Shown here: piece by piece, positions 6,171 through 13,097 of the stretch
How the letters are laid out: every line of letters starts with the position of its first letter
Numbering within the stretch: position 1 is the first letter of the stretch
Origin: a virus
Virus record (IMG/VR): IMGVR_UViG_3300030419_001184
Coordinates: 1-24,982 of that record
Strand: one strand, 5' to 3'
DNA length: 24,982 nt
The notes under the pieces: generated by a model
Told to the model about the DNA's origin: nothing
Seen by the model: only the letters and a program-made list of their open reading frames with translations
Database searches by the model: none
Made by a program: the position numbers and the translations under genes

Positions 6171-6233
6171 ATGACTTTAACCTATCGTGGCGTGAAGTAT
6201 ATTAAAACTAACACTTCAACAAAAAACAAATGA
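6171..6233 (+). CDS. DUF4278-like micropeptide (20 aa)
   Basis: ATG 6171 to TGA 6231-6233; the product is MTLTYRGVKYIKT plus a short polar tail. The N-terminal LTYRGVKY matches the M-x-L-x-Y-R-G-x-x-Y pattern of DUF4278 proteins, short proteins widespread in cyanobacteria and cyanophages with no established function. AAGGT at 6159-6163 is a reasonable ribosome-binding site about 7 nt upstream. The stop overlaps the next gene's ATG (ATGA at 6230-6233). It directly follows the structured RNA, so it may be the RNA's regulated peptide. Length is at the limit of what sequence alone can support. Confidence 0.6.
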   Translation: MTLTYRGVKYIKTNTSTKNK

Positions 6234-6592
6234 AAAAAATAGCCTTGATCCTGGCCTCGGTATTTACATCCGCAGGCGCAGCTGTTGCCGGACCTTATGT
6301 TAACGTAGAGTCCAACGCATCCTACACAGGATCTGACTATCAAAGTCGTACTACTGATTTCCACGTTGGTTGGGAAGGTGGTAACGATACTTTTGATTAC
6401 TATGTACAAGGCGGTCCAGCACTTGTCAACACTGACGGTACTGCTGATGGGACCACCGAGATGTCAGGTAAAGTTGGTGCCAGCGTAGCTGCTACTGATA
6501 AGCTTGGCTTCTATGGAGAGGTATCCGTCATCACTGCTGAAGACGTAGATAATTCTTGGGGTACTAAGATCGGAACTAAGTATAGCTTCTGA
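6230..6592 (+). CDS. Secreted small outer-membrane beta-barrel-like protein
   Basis: 120 residues with a clear Sec signal peptide (MKKIALILASVFTSAGAAVA, predicted cleavage after Ala20, AVA|GP). The mature ~100 residues alternate polar and hydrophobic residues in strand-like blocks (YVNVESNASYTG, TTDFHVGWEG, TFDYYVQGG, GKVGASVAATDKLGFYGEVS) and end KYSF, a C-terminal Phe as used for BAM recognition of outer-membrane proteins. It is short for a complete barrel (perhaps six strands), so it may oligomerise or act as a surface decoy. Similar signal-peptide proteins occur in cyanophages, with function unproven; receptor masking or envelope modification are possibilities. ATG 6230 overlaps the DUF4278-like stop; the stop overlaps the following ATG (ATGA). 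Confidence 0.75.
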   Translation: MKKIALILASVFTSAGAAVAGPYVNVESNASYTGSDYQSRTTDFHVGWEGGNDTFDYYVQGGPALVNTDGTADGTTEMSGKVGASVAATDKLGFYGEVSVITAEDVDNSWGTKIGTKYSF

Positions 6593-6726
6593 TGAAGTAC
6601 CTAGATTCCCCATGGATCATCCTTGTGATGGTCCTGGGGTTCTTCACCTTTGTAGAAGTTTCTCATCTACGCTACCATGAGAACTGCAAAGCTGACTGCC
6701 CTTGCCCACTTACTAAAGATTATTAA
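6592..6726 (+). CDS. Small single-pass membrane protein with Cys-rich tail (44 aa)
   Basis: Starts in the ATGA overlap with the outer-membrane-like gene and ends in TAATG overlap with the next. Residues about 8-21 (WIILVMVLGFFTFV) form one membrane helix; the remaining ~20 residues include NCKADCPCPL, three closely spaced Cys that could bind metal or form disulphides. Size and topology could fit a small holin-like or envelope accessory protein, but nothing specific identifies it. Overlaps on both sides support translation. Confidence 0.6.
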   Translation: MKYLDSPWIILVMVLGFFTFVEVSHLRYHENCKADCPCPLTKDY

Positions 6727-6959
6727 TGTATTCATTATTTGATTACTATTTCCAACCACCTACACGCACTGTGTATGTTGTATCAGAGGAGCAGCTTGGA
6801 AAACTTAAACTCACTCAAAAAGAAAACGAGGTCAAAGAAGCTAAAGCGCAACTCGAACAACTTGAGGCTGCGTATGATCGCCGCAAATCAGAACTTGTGG
6901 ATCTACTGGCCAATCTTGAATCCGAAGTAAAAAAACTGGAGCCCTCTAAAGATGGATAA
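6726..6959 (+). CDS. Coiled-coil hypothetical protein (77 aa)
   Basis: ATG 6726 shares a base with the previous stop. An aromatic N-terminus (MYSLFDYYFQPP) is followed by a long heptad-like helix from about residue 22 to 72 (EEQLGKLKLTQKENEVKEAK, then LEQLEAAYDRRKSEL, then LLANLESEVKKLEP). It has no signal peptide or membrane segment of convincing length. It most likely oligomerises through the coiled coil. Function unknown; it lies with small membrane and secreted proteins just before the capsid gene. The next ORF starts 8 nt before its end. Confidence 0.7.
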   Translation: MYSLFDYYFQPPTRTVYVVSEEQLGKLKLTQKENEVKEAKAQLEQLEAAYDRRKSELVDLLANLESEVKKLEPSKDG

Positions 6960-7101
6960 CGCAGTAGTAACTAGGTTTGGAACACAACCAGTTTATAAAG
7001 AAGTAGACATCAAAGATTCTAAAGCCGAAGCTAAAAGGAACGATGACTACATGAACAACGAAGTTGATTATGATTCGCTTGAAGAAGCGCTGACCTCTTA
7101 A
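6952..7101 (+). CDS. Small acidic hypothetical protein (49 aa)
   Basis: ATG 6952 overlaps the coiled-coil gene by 8 nt; the stop TAA 7099-7101 lies in the loop/stem of a hairpin directly before the tRNA. The product (MDNAVVTRFGTQPVYKEVDI at the start, DYDSLEEALTS at the end) is acidic and hydrophilic. No recognised motif. Supported by chained overlap and good codon content. Confidence 0.55.
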   Translation: MDNAVVTRFGTQPVYKEVDIKDSKAEAKRNDDYMNNEVDYDSLEEALTS

Positions 7102-7106
7102 GGTCA
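7091..7106 (+). other. Perfect 6-bp hairpin directly upstream of the tRNA
   Basis: TGACCT (7091-7096), loop CTTA, AGGTCA (7101-7106): a perfect inverted repeat that ends one base before the tRNA's first base. It overlaps the last codons and stop of the upstream ORF. It could be an RNase processing signal that separates mRNA from tRNA or protects the 3' end of the upstream message. There is no following T-tract, so it is not an intrinsic terminator. Confidence 0.6.
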
Positions 7107-7107
7107 G

Positions 7108-7178
7108 GCGGGTATAGTTTAGTGGTAAAACTGCAGCCTTCCAAGCTGTTGTCACCGGTTCGAATCCGGTTACCCGCT
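7108..7178 (+). tRNA. tRNA-Gly (anticodon TCC)
   Basis: A complete cloverleaf can be drawn: acceptor GCGGGTA 7108-7114 with TACCCGC 7171-7177; D arm 7117-7131 (GTTTAGTGGTAAAAC); anticodon stem GCAGC/GCTGT (7133-7137/7145-7149) with loop CTTCCAA, anticodon TCC at 7140-7142; 4-nt variable loop; T arm ACCGG/CCGGT with loop TTCGAAT (7154-7170); discriminator T7178. CCA is not encoded. It would read GGA (and by wobble other GGN) glycine codons. It sits between accessory genes and the capsid gene; no integrase is visible in the window, so an attachment-site role is unsupported. Confidence 0.95.
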
Positions 7179-7303
7179 TTAGGCTTTAAGCCCTTACGAG
7201 GATACCTTATTGCCGCACGTGTGGTGACGTAACACCAATATAAAAAACTAAATATTTTTCTAAAACGTTTTAGAGTAGTCAACTATAAATACTATTCTTA
7301 TCA
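7179..7303 (+). promoter_or_regulatory. Capsid-gene leader: noncoding region with palindrome and AT-rich start-proximal segment
   Basis: The longest stretch in the window lacking a gene or RNA call (125 nt), between the tRNA and the major capsid gene. It holds a short inverted repeat TGGTG/CACCA around 7222-7236, a perfect 14-bp palindrome CTAAAACGTTTTAG at 7260-7273, and then AACTATAAATACTATT at 7281-7296, which resembles both a bacterial -10 region and, loosely, the ACTATA core of T7-type promoters. Late phage genes of this type usually have a strong phage promoter before the capsid gene, so a promoter is expected here, but I cannot assign one with certainty. No clear Shine-Dalgarno precedes ATG 7304. 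Confidence 0.45.
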
Positions 7304-8407
7304 ATGGCTAATGCTACCCAAACCGCGTTAGGTAGAATTAATCTATCTACCGGTACAGGTTATGATGGCGCTACCGATAAGTATGCTCTGTATCTGAAAC
7401 TATTTTCAGGTGAGCTATTTAAAGGTTTCCAGCATAATACAATTGCTCGTGATTTAGTCACGAAGCGTACGCTCAAGTCAGGTAAGAGTCTACAGTTCAT
7501 CTACACTGGACGCATGGGAGCTTCATTCCATACTCCAGGTACCCCCATACTGGGTACAGGTGATCCGCCAGTAGCAGAGAAGACCATCAATGTTGATGAT
7601 CTACTCATCTCTAGCGCATTCGTATATGACCTCGATGAGACTCTTGCTCACTATGAGCTCAGAGGAGAAATCTCCAAGAAGATCGGCTATGCTCTAGCCG
7701 AGAAATATGATAGACTAATCTTTAGAGCTATCACACGTGGTGCACGTAAAGCACACCCAATCTCAGCATCAGGTAAGGTTGAGCCAGGCGGATCTCAGAT
7801 CCAAGTTGGTTCCGGTTCCGGTGCTACATCTGACGCACTTGATTCAGCTAAAATTGTATCTGCTTTCTTCGAGGCAGCTGCAGTACTAGATGAGAAAGGA
7901 GTCAGTCAAGATGGACGTGTAGCTGTACTTTCACCAAGACAATACTACTCACTGATTGAGAACGTATCAACCAACGCTTTGATCAACAGAGATGAGCAAG
8001 GTGACGGACTCCAGTCAGGTTCCGGTGTAATCTCAATTGCAGGAATCAAGATCTTCAAGTCAATGAACATCCCGTTCTTGGCTAAGTATGGTACTGCTTC
8101 TACAATTGATAACGCTGGTTCATTCGTTGGAGTAGCTACTGAAGATCAACGTTCTTCTGTATCTGGTATCAACAATGAGTACGGTAATGCAACATCCTTC
8201 GCCAAGTCCTGTGGACTTATCTTCCAGAAAGAAGGCGCAGGTGTAGTTGAAACCATTGGACCACAGGTACAAGTTACGAGTGGTGATGTGTCCGTGATTT
8301 ACCAGGGTGATGTGATCCTGGGCCGCCTCGCAATGGGTGCTGATTATCTTAACCCAGCAGCTTGCGTTGAGCTTCACGCTACATCTTCTCCTGACGCTGC
8401 ATTCTAA
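7304..8407 (+). CDS. Major capsid protein, T7 gp10 homologue
   Basis: 367 residues, HK97-fold coat protein of T7-like podoviruses; it forms the icosahedral shell. Recognisable segments are the N-terminal LYLKLFSGELFKGFQHNTIA, the LVTKRTLKSGKSLQFIYTGR strand, the spine-helix region YELRGEISKKIGYALAEKYD and the GVSQDGRVAVLSPRQYYSLI motif. Length is close to cyanopodovirus coats and to T7 gp10A (345). No slippery heptamer or downstream extension is seen that would make a 10B-like frameshift product. Uniquely for this window it has its own leader upstream and a strong terminator downstream, consistent with very high, separately controlled expression. Confidence 0.95.
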   Translation: MANATQTALGRINLSTGTGYDGATDKYALYLKLFSGELFKGFQHNTIARDLVTKRTLKSGKSLQFIYTGRMGASFHTPGTPILGTGDPPVAEKTINVDDLLISSAFVYDLDETLAHYELRGEISKKIGYALAEKYDRLIFRAITRGARKAHPISASGKVEPGGSQIQVGSGSGATSDALDSAKIVSAFFEAAAVLDEKGVSQDGRVAVLSPRQYYSLIENVSTNALINRDEQGDGLQSGSGVISIAGIKIFKSMNIPFLAKYGTASTIDNAGSFVGVATEDQRSSVSGINNEYGNATSFAKSCGLIFQKEGAGVVETIGPQVQVTSGDVSVIYQGDVILGRLAMGADYLNPAACVELHATSSPDAAF

Positions 8408-8430
8408 CTATATACTATTAACCAACATAC

Positions 8431-8460
8431 AGGGGGCTTCTCACGGCCCCCTTTTTTTCT
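8431..8460 (+). terminator. Intrinsic transcription terminator after the capsid gene
   Basis: AGGGGGC 8431-8437, 8-nt loop, GCCCCCT 8446-8452: a 7-bp nearly all-GC stem, followed by a T-run (8452-8458) then CT. It sits where T7 has its T-phi terminator, right after gene 10. Expected to be partial, reducing tail-gene transcription relative to capsid. The T-run ends two bases before the next ATG. Confidence 0.93.
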
Positions 8461-8461
8461 T

Positions 8462-9082
8462 ATGGCAACCCCTACTTACGCAACATCTTCAGAACTAGAT
8501 GCTGTCAACTCAATTTTAATGAGTGTCGGTGAGTCTCCAGTTAACACCCTTACAACTCAAAGCCCCGAAGTGGCTATTGCACAGAAGACTCTTCGACAGG
8601 TAGTTCGTGAAGTCCAAGCAGAAGGTTGGGTTTTCAACACGGAGTATGAAGTTGAGTTCAATCCAGATCAGAATGATCAAGTAGCACTATCCGATGCTAT
8701 TTTACAAATCGATATAAATCGTTACAAACATAATGATAATTATGATGTAATTAAAAAAGGTGGATACCTTTATGACCGTTATACCCATTCAAATAAATTT
8801 GCAGATGAAGCAACTATCTATGCAGATGTAGTTTGGATGTATGCATATGAGGACATGCCCCAGCCTTTTAAAGATTATTGTACAGCTAGAGCTACACGTA
8901 TAGCCCATACACGTATGGTTAATGATGGACAGATGGCTCCTATATTCCAGCAAGATGAAACAGTATCAAGAGCACTTGCACTTGAGTATGATACACGTCA
9001 AGCTGATTACAATGTCTTCCAGAATGCTAGAGCTAGAAATCCTTATAATGCTTATAAACCTTATCAAGTTATAGGTAGATAA
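8462..9082 (+). CDS. Tail tubular protein A, T7 gp11 homologue
   Basis: 206 residues (T7 gp11 is 196). It forms the adaptor ring between portal and nozzle. The N-terminal motif LDAVNSILMSVGESPVNTL (residues 13-31) followed by AQKTLRQVVREVQAEGWVFN is the family signature, and the C-terminal helix (YDTRQADYNVFQNARARNPYNAY) is also typical. The start ATG 8462 follows the terminator T-run directly, so there is no room for a Shine-Dalgarno on this side; I still prefer this start because the conserved motif begins only 12 residues later. The stop TAA overlaps the next ATG (TAATG). Confidence 0.93.
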   Translation: MATPTYATSSELDAVNSILMSVGESPVNTLTTQSPEVAIAQKTLRQVVREVQAEGWVFNTEYEVEFNPDQNDQVALSDAILQIDINRYKHNDNYDVIKKGGYLYDRYTHSNKFADEATIYADVVWMYAYEDMPQPFKDYCTARATRIAHTRMVNDGQMAPIFQQDETVSRALALEYDTRQADYNVFQNARARNPYNAYKPYQVIGR

Positions 9083-11958
9083 TGGCAGCTATTAATCAAC
9101 GGATTCCTAACTTTTTAGGAGGCGTATCACAACAACCAGATTTTATTAAATTTCCAGGTCAACTTAGAACCTGTCATAACGCCTATCCTGATGTAACTTT
9201 TGGTTTGCAGAAGCGAGCCCCAGGAGAATACGTTGGTAAGCTTGCTAACGCTACTGATGGCGGAGAATGGTTTGAAATTCTAAGAGATAATGATGAGAGA
9301 TATTTAATTCAAATCACTGCTGGTAATTCTCCTACTATTAAGGTGTGGGACTTAGCAGATGGAACACAAAAAACAGTTAACTTCACAGGTGGTGCTTCTA
9401 GTGACTATAGTTACCTGATTAAAACTGGTACTCAGCCATACGGTAAACTCACTATTAATGATTATACGATCATTACTAACCCTGAGAAAACTATAACCAA
9501 AGCACGTACAACAGCAACTTTCCAAGATAACTATGCTTTCGTTACTCTTAATGAGATTGCTTATAACTCAGAATATGTGGTTTGTCTCGGCAGTAGTTCT
9601 CTTTCCAGTACTACTAAGTACAGGGTTGAATCACTTAAGGTAGTCAAGCAAGGTACAAGCTCACCAACTTGGGAGACAGATTCACCTGATGCTGCTTATA
9701 CAGGTGCTCAGACGTACCATGGCGGTTCATCTGATGGAGCTTGGGAAGATGTTAAGTTTACAGTTACTGTCAATGCAGTTCATTTTGTTAACTCATACGA
9801 TAATAACAACCCTAACTACAATACACAGTATACTGCCACTGTAACATTACAGGAGACAGGTGTTAACGTAGGTTCAAACTATGGCAGTCTTTACAGAGAT
9901 ATAAATGTTAATGGTCAGAACTGGAGAGTTACTATTGAAGCAGTATCAGAGTATCAATCATATACTGATGCTAATGCTGCTGTCTATAGAACACCTAAGA
10001 ATATAAAGAAAGGTGAAATCACTAAGGATACTGTTCTAGGTAACTTAAAAACTAAAATTGAAGCTAAGTATCATGGCCAAGGTAGTAATACTTGTGCTGT
10101 AACTGTAGCTGGTAATGGTTTATATATTCAAACTAACTATGCCTTTAATACTATAGGTGTAAGAGGAGGTTTAGGAGGTGACTCATTAGAAGCTTTTACT
10201 ACTACAGCTCAGAATATATCTAAACTACCAGCGCAATGTAAAGATGGTTATATAGTGAAGGTATCTAATACTGAAGATGCTTCGGCTGATGACTATTATG
10301 TTAAATTTATTACTGATTCTACAGGTGGTGTAGGTGCTGGTGTATGGGAAGAGACAGTTGCTCCTGATATTGATGCTGGGTATAACTATACAACCATGCC
10401 ACATGCTCTGATTAACAATAGAGATGGTACATTTACATGGTCAGCTCTATCATTTGCAGATAGCAACAACGATGGTACTAATGATTACACAGCTGTAGCT
10501 GGTAACTACTGGGTAGATAGGATATGCGGTGATGATAACACAAACCCTATGCCTACATTTGTGGGCAAAAAAATTACACAGCTTTTCTTCGTTCGAAATC
10601 GCCTAGGGCTCCTAGCAGGAGAACAGGTAGTAATTTCTCAACCTTCTGATTACTTTAATTTCTTTGTAGGATCTGCTATATCAGCGTCCGATGCTGACCC
10701 TATTGATATGGGTGCGTCTGATGTTAAACCAGCTATTCTAAACTACGCACTACCTATGCAAAAAGGGGTGATGATGTTTAGTGAAGCAGCTCAGTTCATG
10801 TTATTTACTGAGTCTGAACAGTTCAGTCCTAAGACTGCACAGTTAAAGAAACTGTCTTCATATGAGGTTACAGCTGACTTTTCACCTGTTGATACAGGTA
10901 CAGCTGTTATGTTTGCATCTAACTCTTCATCATTTAGTAAGGTATTTGAACTTATCATCACTGGAGGTGAGACACCACCTAAAGTTGTAGAGCAAACAAG
11001 AGTTGTTCCTGAATATATACCTCGTGATATTAATAGAATCACTAACTCAGCACAAGCTGGGGTAGTTACTTTTGGTAAAATAGGGTCTAGTACACTATAC
11101 CATTACAAGTATTTCGATGGAGGACAACAAAGAGAGCAGTCGTCATGGTTCTCCTGGGAACTGCAAGGCACTCTTATTCATCAGCTTTATAGTACTGGTA
11201 ATTTCTACAGTGTTACTAAACAAGGATCAGACTTTGTTCTACAACGTTATGAATTAATTGTTGATGCTGATACTAATAGAGCTTATTCTATAGGAGAAGG
11301 TACAGTAGGATCACCAACTAATATTGCTAGACGGTTTGAAGCTTGCTTAGATAATATGGTTATATATACTGCTAACGGTGGATCAGGTACTACAACAGGT
11401 GTATCCGTAGCCTATAGTGGTGGTGTAGGTGGTAATTCAACTGTTACCTTACCATTTACCATACAAGGCGGTACAGCTAATCTACAGCTTGTAGAACTAG
11501 CAGATGGAAATGTAAGAACCCCTAATTCTGTTAGTGGTGCTACTGCTACGTTCAATAGCTGTGATTTAAGAACAATTAAATTTGCTTGTGGGTACAAATA
11601 TACCTCTGAAATAGGTCTACCAACATATTATCTCTCTAAAGATAGAGGACAGTATGACGTAGAAGCTGATTTAAGGATACATAGGATGAACTTTGACCTT
11701 GGTGTATCTGGACCATTAGAATTTCACATCACATCACCTCAAAGAGATGACTATATCCACGAAGAAACAGGTATCATAGCCGATATAAGTTCATTAAATA
11801 AAGTACCTTCACAGTTATATAAGAATATTAGAGTACCTATCTATAAAAAGAATAATAAGTACGATTGTACTGTAAAAATTCCTGACCCATTTTCTGCTAC
11901 CCTTGTATCTGCAAGCTGGGATGGTAGCTATAACACCAAACGCCATGCACGCCAGTAA
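9082..11958 (+). CDS. Tail tubular protein B (nozzle), T7 gp12 homologue
   Basis: 958 residues, longer than T7 gp12 (794). The N-terminus (INQRIPNFLGGVSQQPDFIK, then FGLQKRAPGEYV) matches gp12. Beta-rich throughout, with conserved central blocks such as PTFVGKKITQLFFVRNRLGL, LAGEQVVISQPSDYFNFF and DPIDMGASDVKPAILNYALP. The extra length lies mostly in residues about 160-430 (Thr/Asn/Gly-rich strands, NNPNYNTQYTATVTLQETG region), likely an inserted surface domain. The protein forms the hexameric tail nozzle that contacts fibres and channels DNA. Its last 14 nt overlap the following gene. Confidence 0.93.
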   Translation: MAAINQRIPNFLGGVSQQPDFIKFPGQLRTCHNAYPDVTFGLQKRAPGEYVGKLANATDGGEWFEILRDNDERYLIQITAGNSPTIKVWDLADGTQKTVNFTGGASSDYSYLIKTGTQPYGKLTINDYTIITNPEKTITKARTTATFQDNYAFVTLNEIAYNSEYVVCLGSSSLSSTTKYRVESLKVVKQGTSSPTWETDSPDAAYTGAQTYHGGSSDGAWEDVKFTVTVNAVHFVNSYDNNNPNYNTQYTATVTLQETGVNVGSNYGSLYRDINVNGQNWRVTIEAVSEYQSYTDANAAVYRTPKNIKKGEITKDTVLGNLKTKIEAKYHGQGSNTCAVTVAGNGLYIQTNYAFNTIGVRGGLGGDSLEAFTTTAQNISKLPAQCKDGYIVKVSNTEDASADDYYVKFITDSTGGVGAGVWEETVAPDIDAGYNYTTMPHALINNRDGTFTWSALSFADSNNDGTNDYTAVAGNYWVDRICGDDNTNPMPTFVGKKITQLFFVRNRLGLLAGEQVVISQPSDYFNFFVGSAISASDADPIDMGASDVKPAILNYALPMQKGVMMFSEAAQFMLFTESEQFSPKTAQLKKLSSYEVTADFSPVDTGTAVMFASNSSSFSKVFELIITGGETPPKVVEQTRVVPEYIPRDINRITNSAQAGVVTFGKIGSSTLYHYKYFDGGQQREQSSWFSWELQGTLIHQLYSTGNFYSVTKQGSDFVLQRYELIVDADTNRAYSIGEGTVGSPTNIARRFEACLDNMVIYTANGGSGTTTGVSVAYSGGVGGNSTVTLPFTIQGGTANLQLVELADGNVRTPNSVSGATATFNSCDLRTIKFACGYKYTSEIGLPTYYLSKDRGQYDVEADLRIHRMNFDLGVSGPLEFHITSPQRDDYIHEETGIIADISSLNKVPSQLYKNIRVPIYKKNNKYDCTVKIPDPFSATLVSASWDGSYNTKRHARQ

Positions 11959-12406
11959 ATACATTCAAACATGCACCCCTCAACTAGCTCTTGAGGTAGG
12001 AGAGAATCTCCGTCGCGAAGATGCTAGAGAAGTAGAACAGACTATGGGACTGTACGCTCCGGTGGCAGTCCTACAGTCTTACTACAATTCCGCATTTTCT
12101 GTATATTTCACTTCTCCACACGGCAAGGCTGTCGGAGTGGCAGGTGTAACACCAGGTAATATCATCTGGATGTTATGCACAGACGAAGGAGATAACCATC
12201 CACATACTTTTGTGAGAGAAGCTAAACGTTGGATCAATAGTTTAGCTAATCCCTACCTTTATAATCATTGTGACATGAGAAATGAAAGTCATATTAAGTT
12301 GTTAAAACTTCTTAAGTTTACTTTCATAAATTATTATGTACAGAATGGAGTCCCCCTTATAACATTTATAAAACCATGTGCGCTCCCGTCGCTATTGGAA
12401 TCCTGA
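11945..12406 (+). CDS. T7 gp13-like protein with GNAT-type fold
   Basis: 153 residues from ATG 11945, close to T7 gp13 (138). The region GKAVGVAGVTPGNIIWMLCT, then HTFVREAKRWINSL and RNESHIKLLKLLKF, matches the layout of gp13, where an acyltransferase-like segment ends in a SHIRFLKTIGA-type motif. gp13 is needed for T7 virion maturation and internal core assembly, but is not retained as a major virion component. Catalytic acetyltransferase activity is not established. In-frame upstream starts exist (11903, 11921) but would extend further into gp12; 11945 gives the natural MHASKYIQTC N-terminus. It overlaps gp12 by 14 nt and the next gene by 31 nt. Confidence 0.8.
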   Translation: MHASKYIQTCTPQLALEVGENLRREDAREVEQTMGLYAPVAVLQSYYNSAFSVYFTSPHGKAVGVAGVTPGNIIWMLCTDEGDNHPHTFVREAKRWINSLANPYLYNHCDMRNESHIKLLKLLKFTFINYYVQNGVPLITFIKPCALPSLLES

Positions 12407-13092
12407 CTGCAGCTAGCGGTACTATGTCGGCCATTGGTCAGCATCAAGCACAGCAAGCGGCTGTAGCTAGGCAGAACCAAATACAACAGCAACAGTATCA
12501 AAATCAGTTAAGGATAACTGAGGAAAGAGACCGTGCTAAAAAAGAAAAACATGCTGCAGACCTTGAAGCTCACGCTTCAGCTCAGACTGATTTACTGAAA
12601 CAACAACAGTTTAATCAGATGGAAGCTAATAGGGCTAGCCAAGCTGCTGCACGTCAGTTAAAAGAAAAGAAAACAGAAGCAATGTTCGAAGCTCAGGCTA
12701 ATATGGCCTCAGCTATTCAGGCACAAGGACAAATACTATCTACGGGTGGGACAGGTCAATCATTCTTACTACAGACTTTACAATCTGAAAGAGAGTTAGG
12801 AATGCAAGGTGCAATGATTGAGCAATCGCTATATGATGCTAACGCAGCTTATGGTAATGAGATCCTAGGCATCAATATGAGACAATACAGTGCTAACGCT
12901 GAAGCACAGAATAACTTACCTCCAGTCCCACGGGCACCAGGAGCAAGTATGATTCCATTTAAACCAATTAAAGCTAGAGGACCATCTAAGCTTGCACTGA
13001 TGGGTAACATCGGTAGTGCTATTATGGGCGGTGTATCTGCAGGATACTCAGCTGAATCCGCCATCAATGGCGTTAAAATAAAACAGCCGTAA
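12376..13092 (+). CDS. Internal virion protein B, T7 gp14 homologue
   Basis: 238 residues (T7 gp14 is 196). Like gp14 it starts MC, then a small hydrophobic helix (PVAIGILTAASGTMSAIG, residues 4-21) and a long Gln/Ala-rich helix (about 22-115, HQAQQAAVARQNQIQQQQYQ and onward). gp14 is ejected into the host outer membrane and forms the channel entry with gp15/gp16. The middle has GQILSTGGTGQSFLLQTL; the C-terminus is Gly/Ala-rich (ALMGNIGSAIMGGVSAGYSA), as in gp14, compatible with membrane insertion. The start overlaps the gp13-like gene by 31 nt. Confidence 0.88.
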   Translation: MCAPVAIGILTAASGTMSAIGQHQAQQAAVARQNQIQQQQYQNQLRITEERDRAKKEKHAADLEAHASAQTDLLKQQQFNQMEANRASQAAARQLKEKKTEAMFEAQANMASAIQAQGQILSTGGTGQSFLLQTLQSERELGMQGAMIEQSLYDANAAYGNEILGINMRQYSANAEAQNNLPPVPRAPGASMIPFKPIKARGPSKLALMGNIGSAIMGGVSAGYSAESAINGVKIKQP

Positions 13093-13097
13093 CAATC

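Noticed and set aside
7108-7178. tRNA as a prophage attachment site
   Set aside because: The tRNA is complete, but no integrase is present in the window and no repeated half-site was seen.
7031-7282. Antisense ORF through the tRNA
   Set aside because: It includes the reverse complement of the tRNA, giving the familiar spurious translation NRIRTGD; not a gene.
8380-8420. Programmed frameshift giving a T7 10B-like capsid extension
   Set aside because: No slippery sequence near the capsid stop and no meaningful extension before the terminator.
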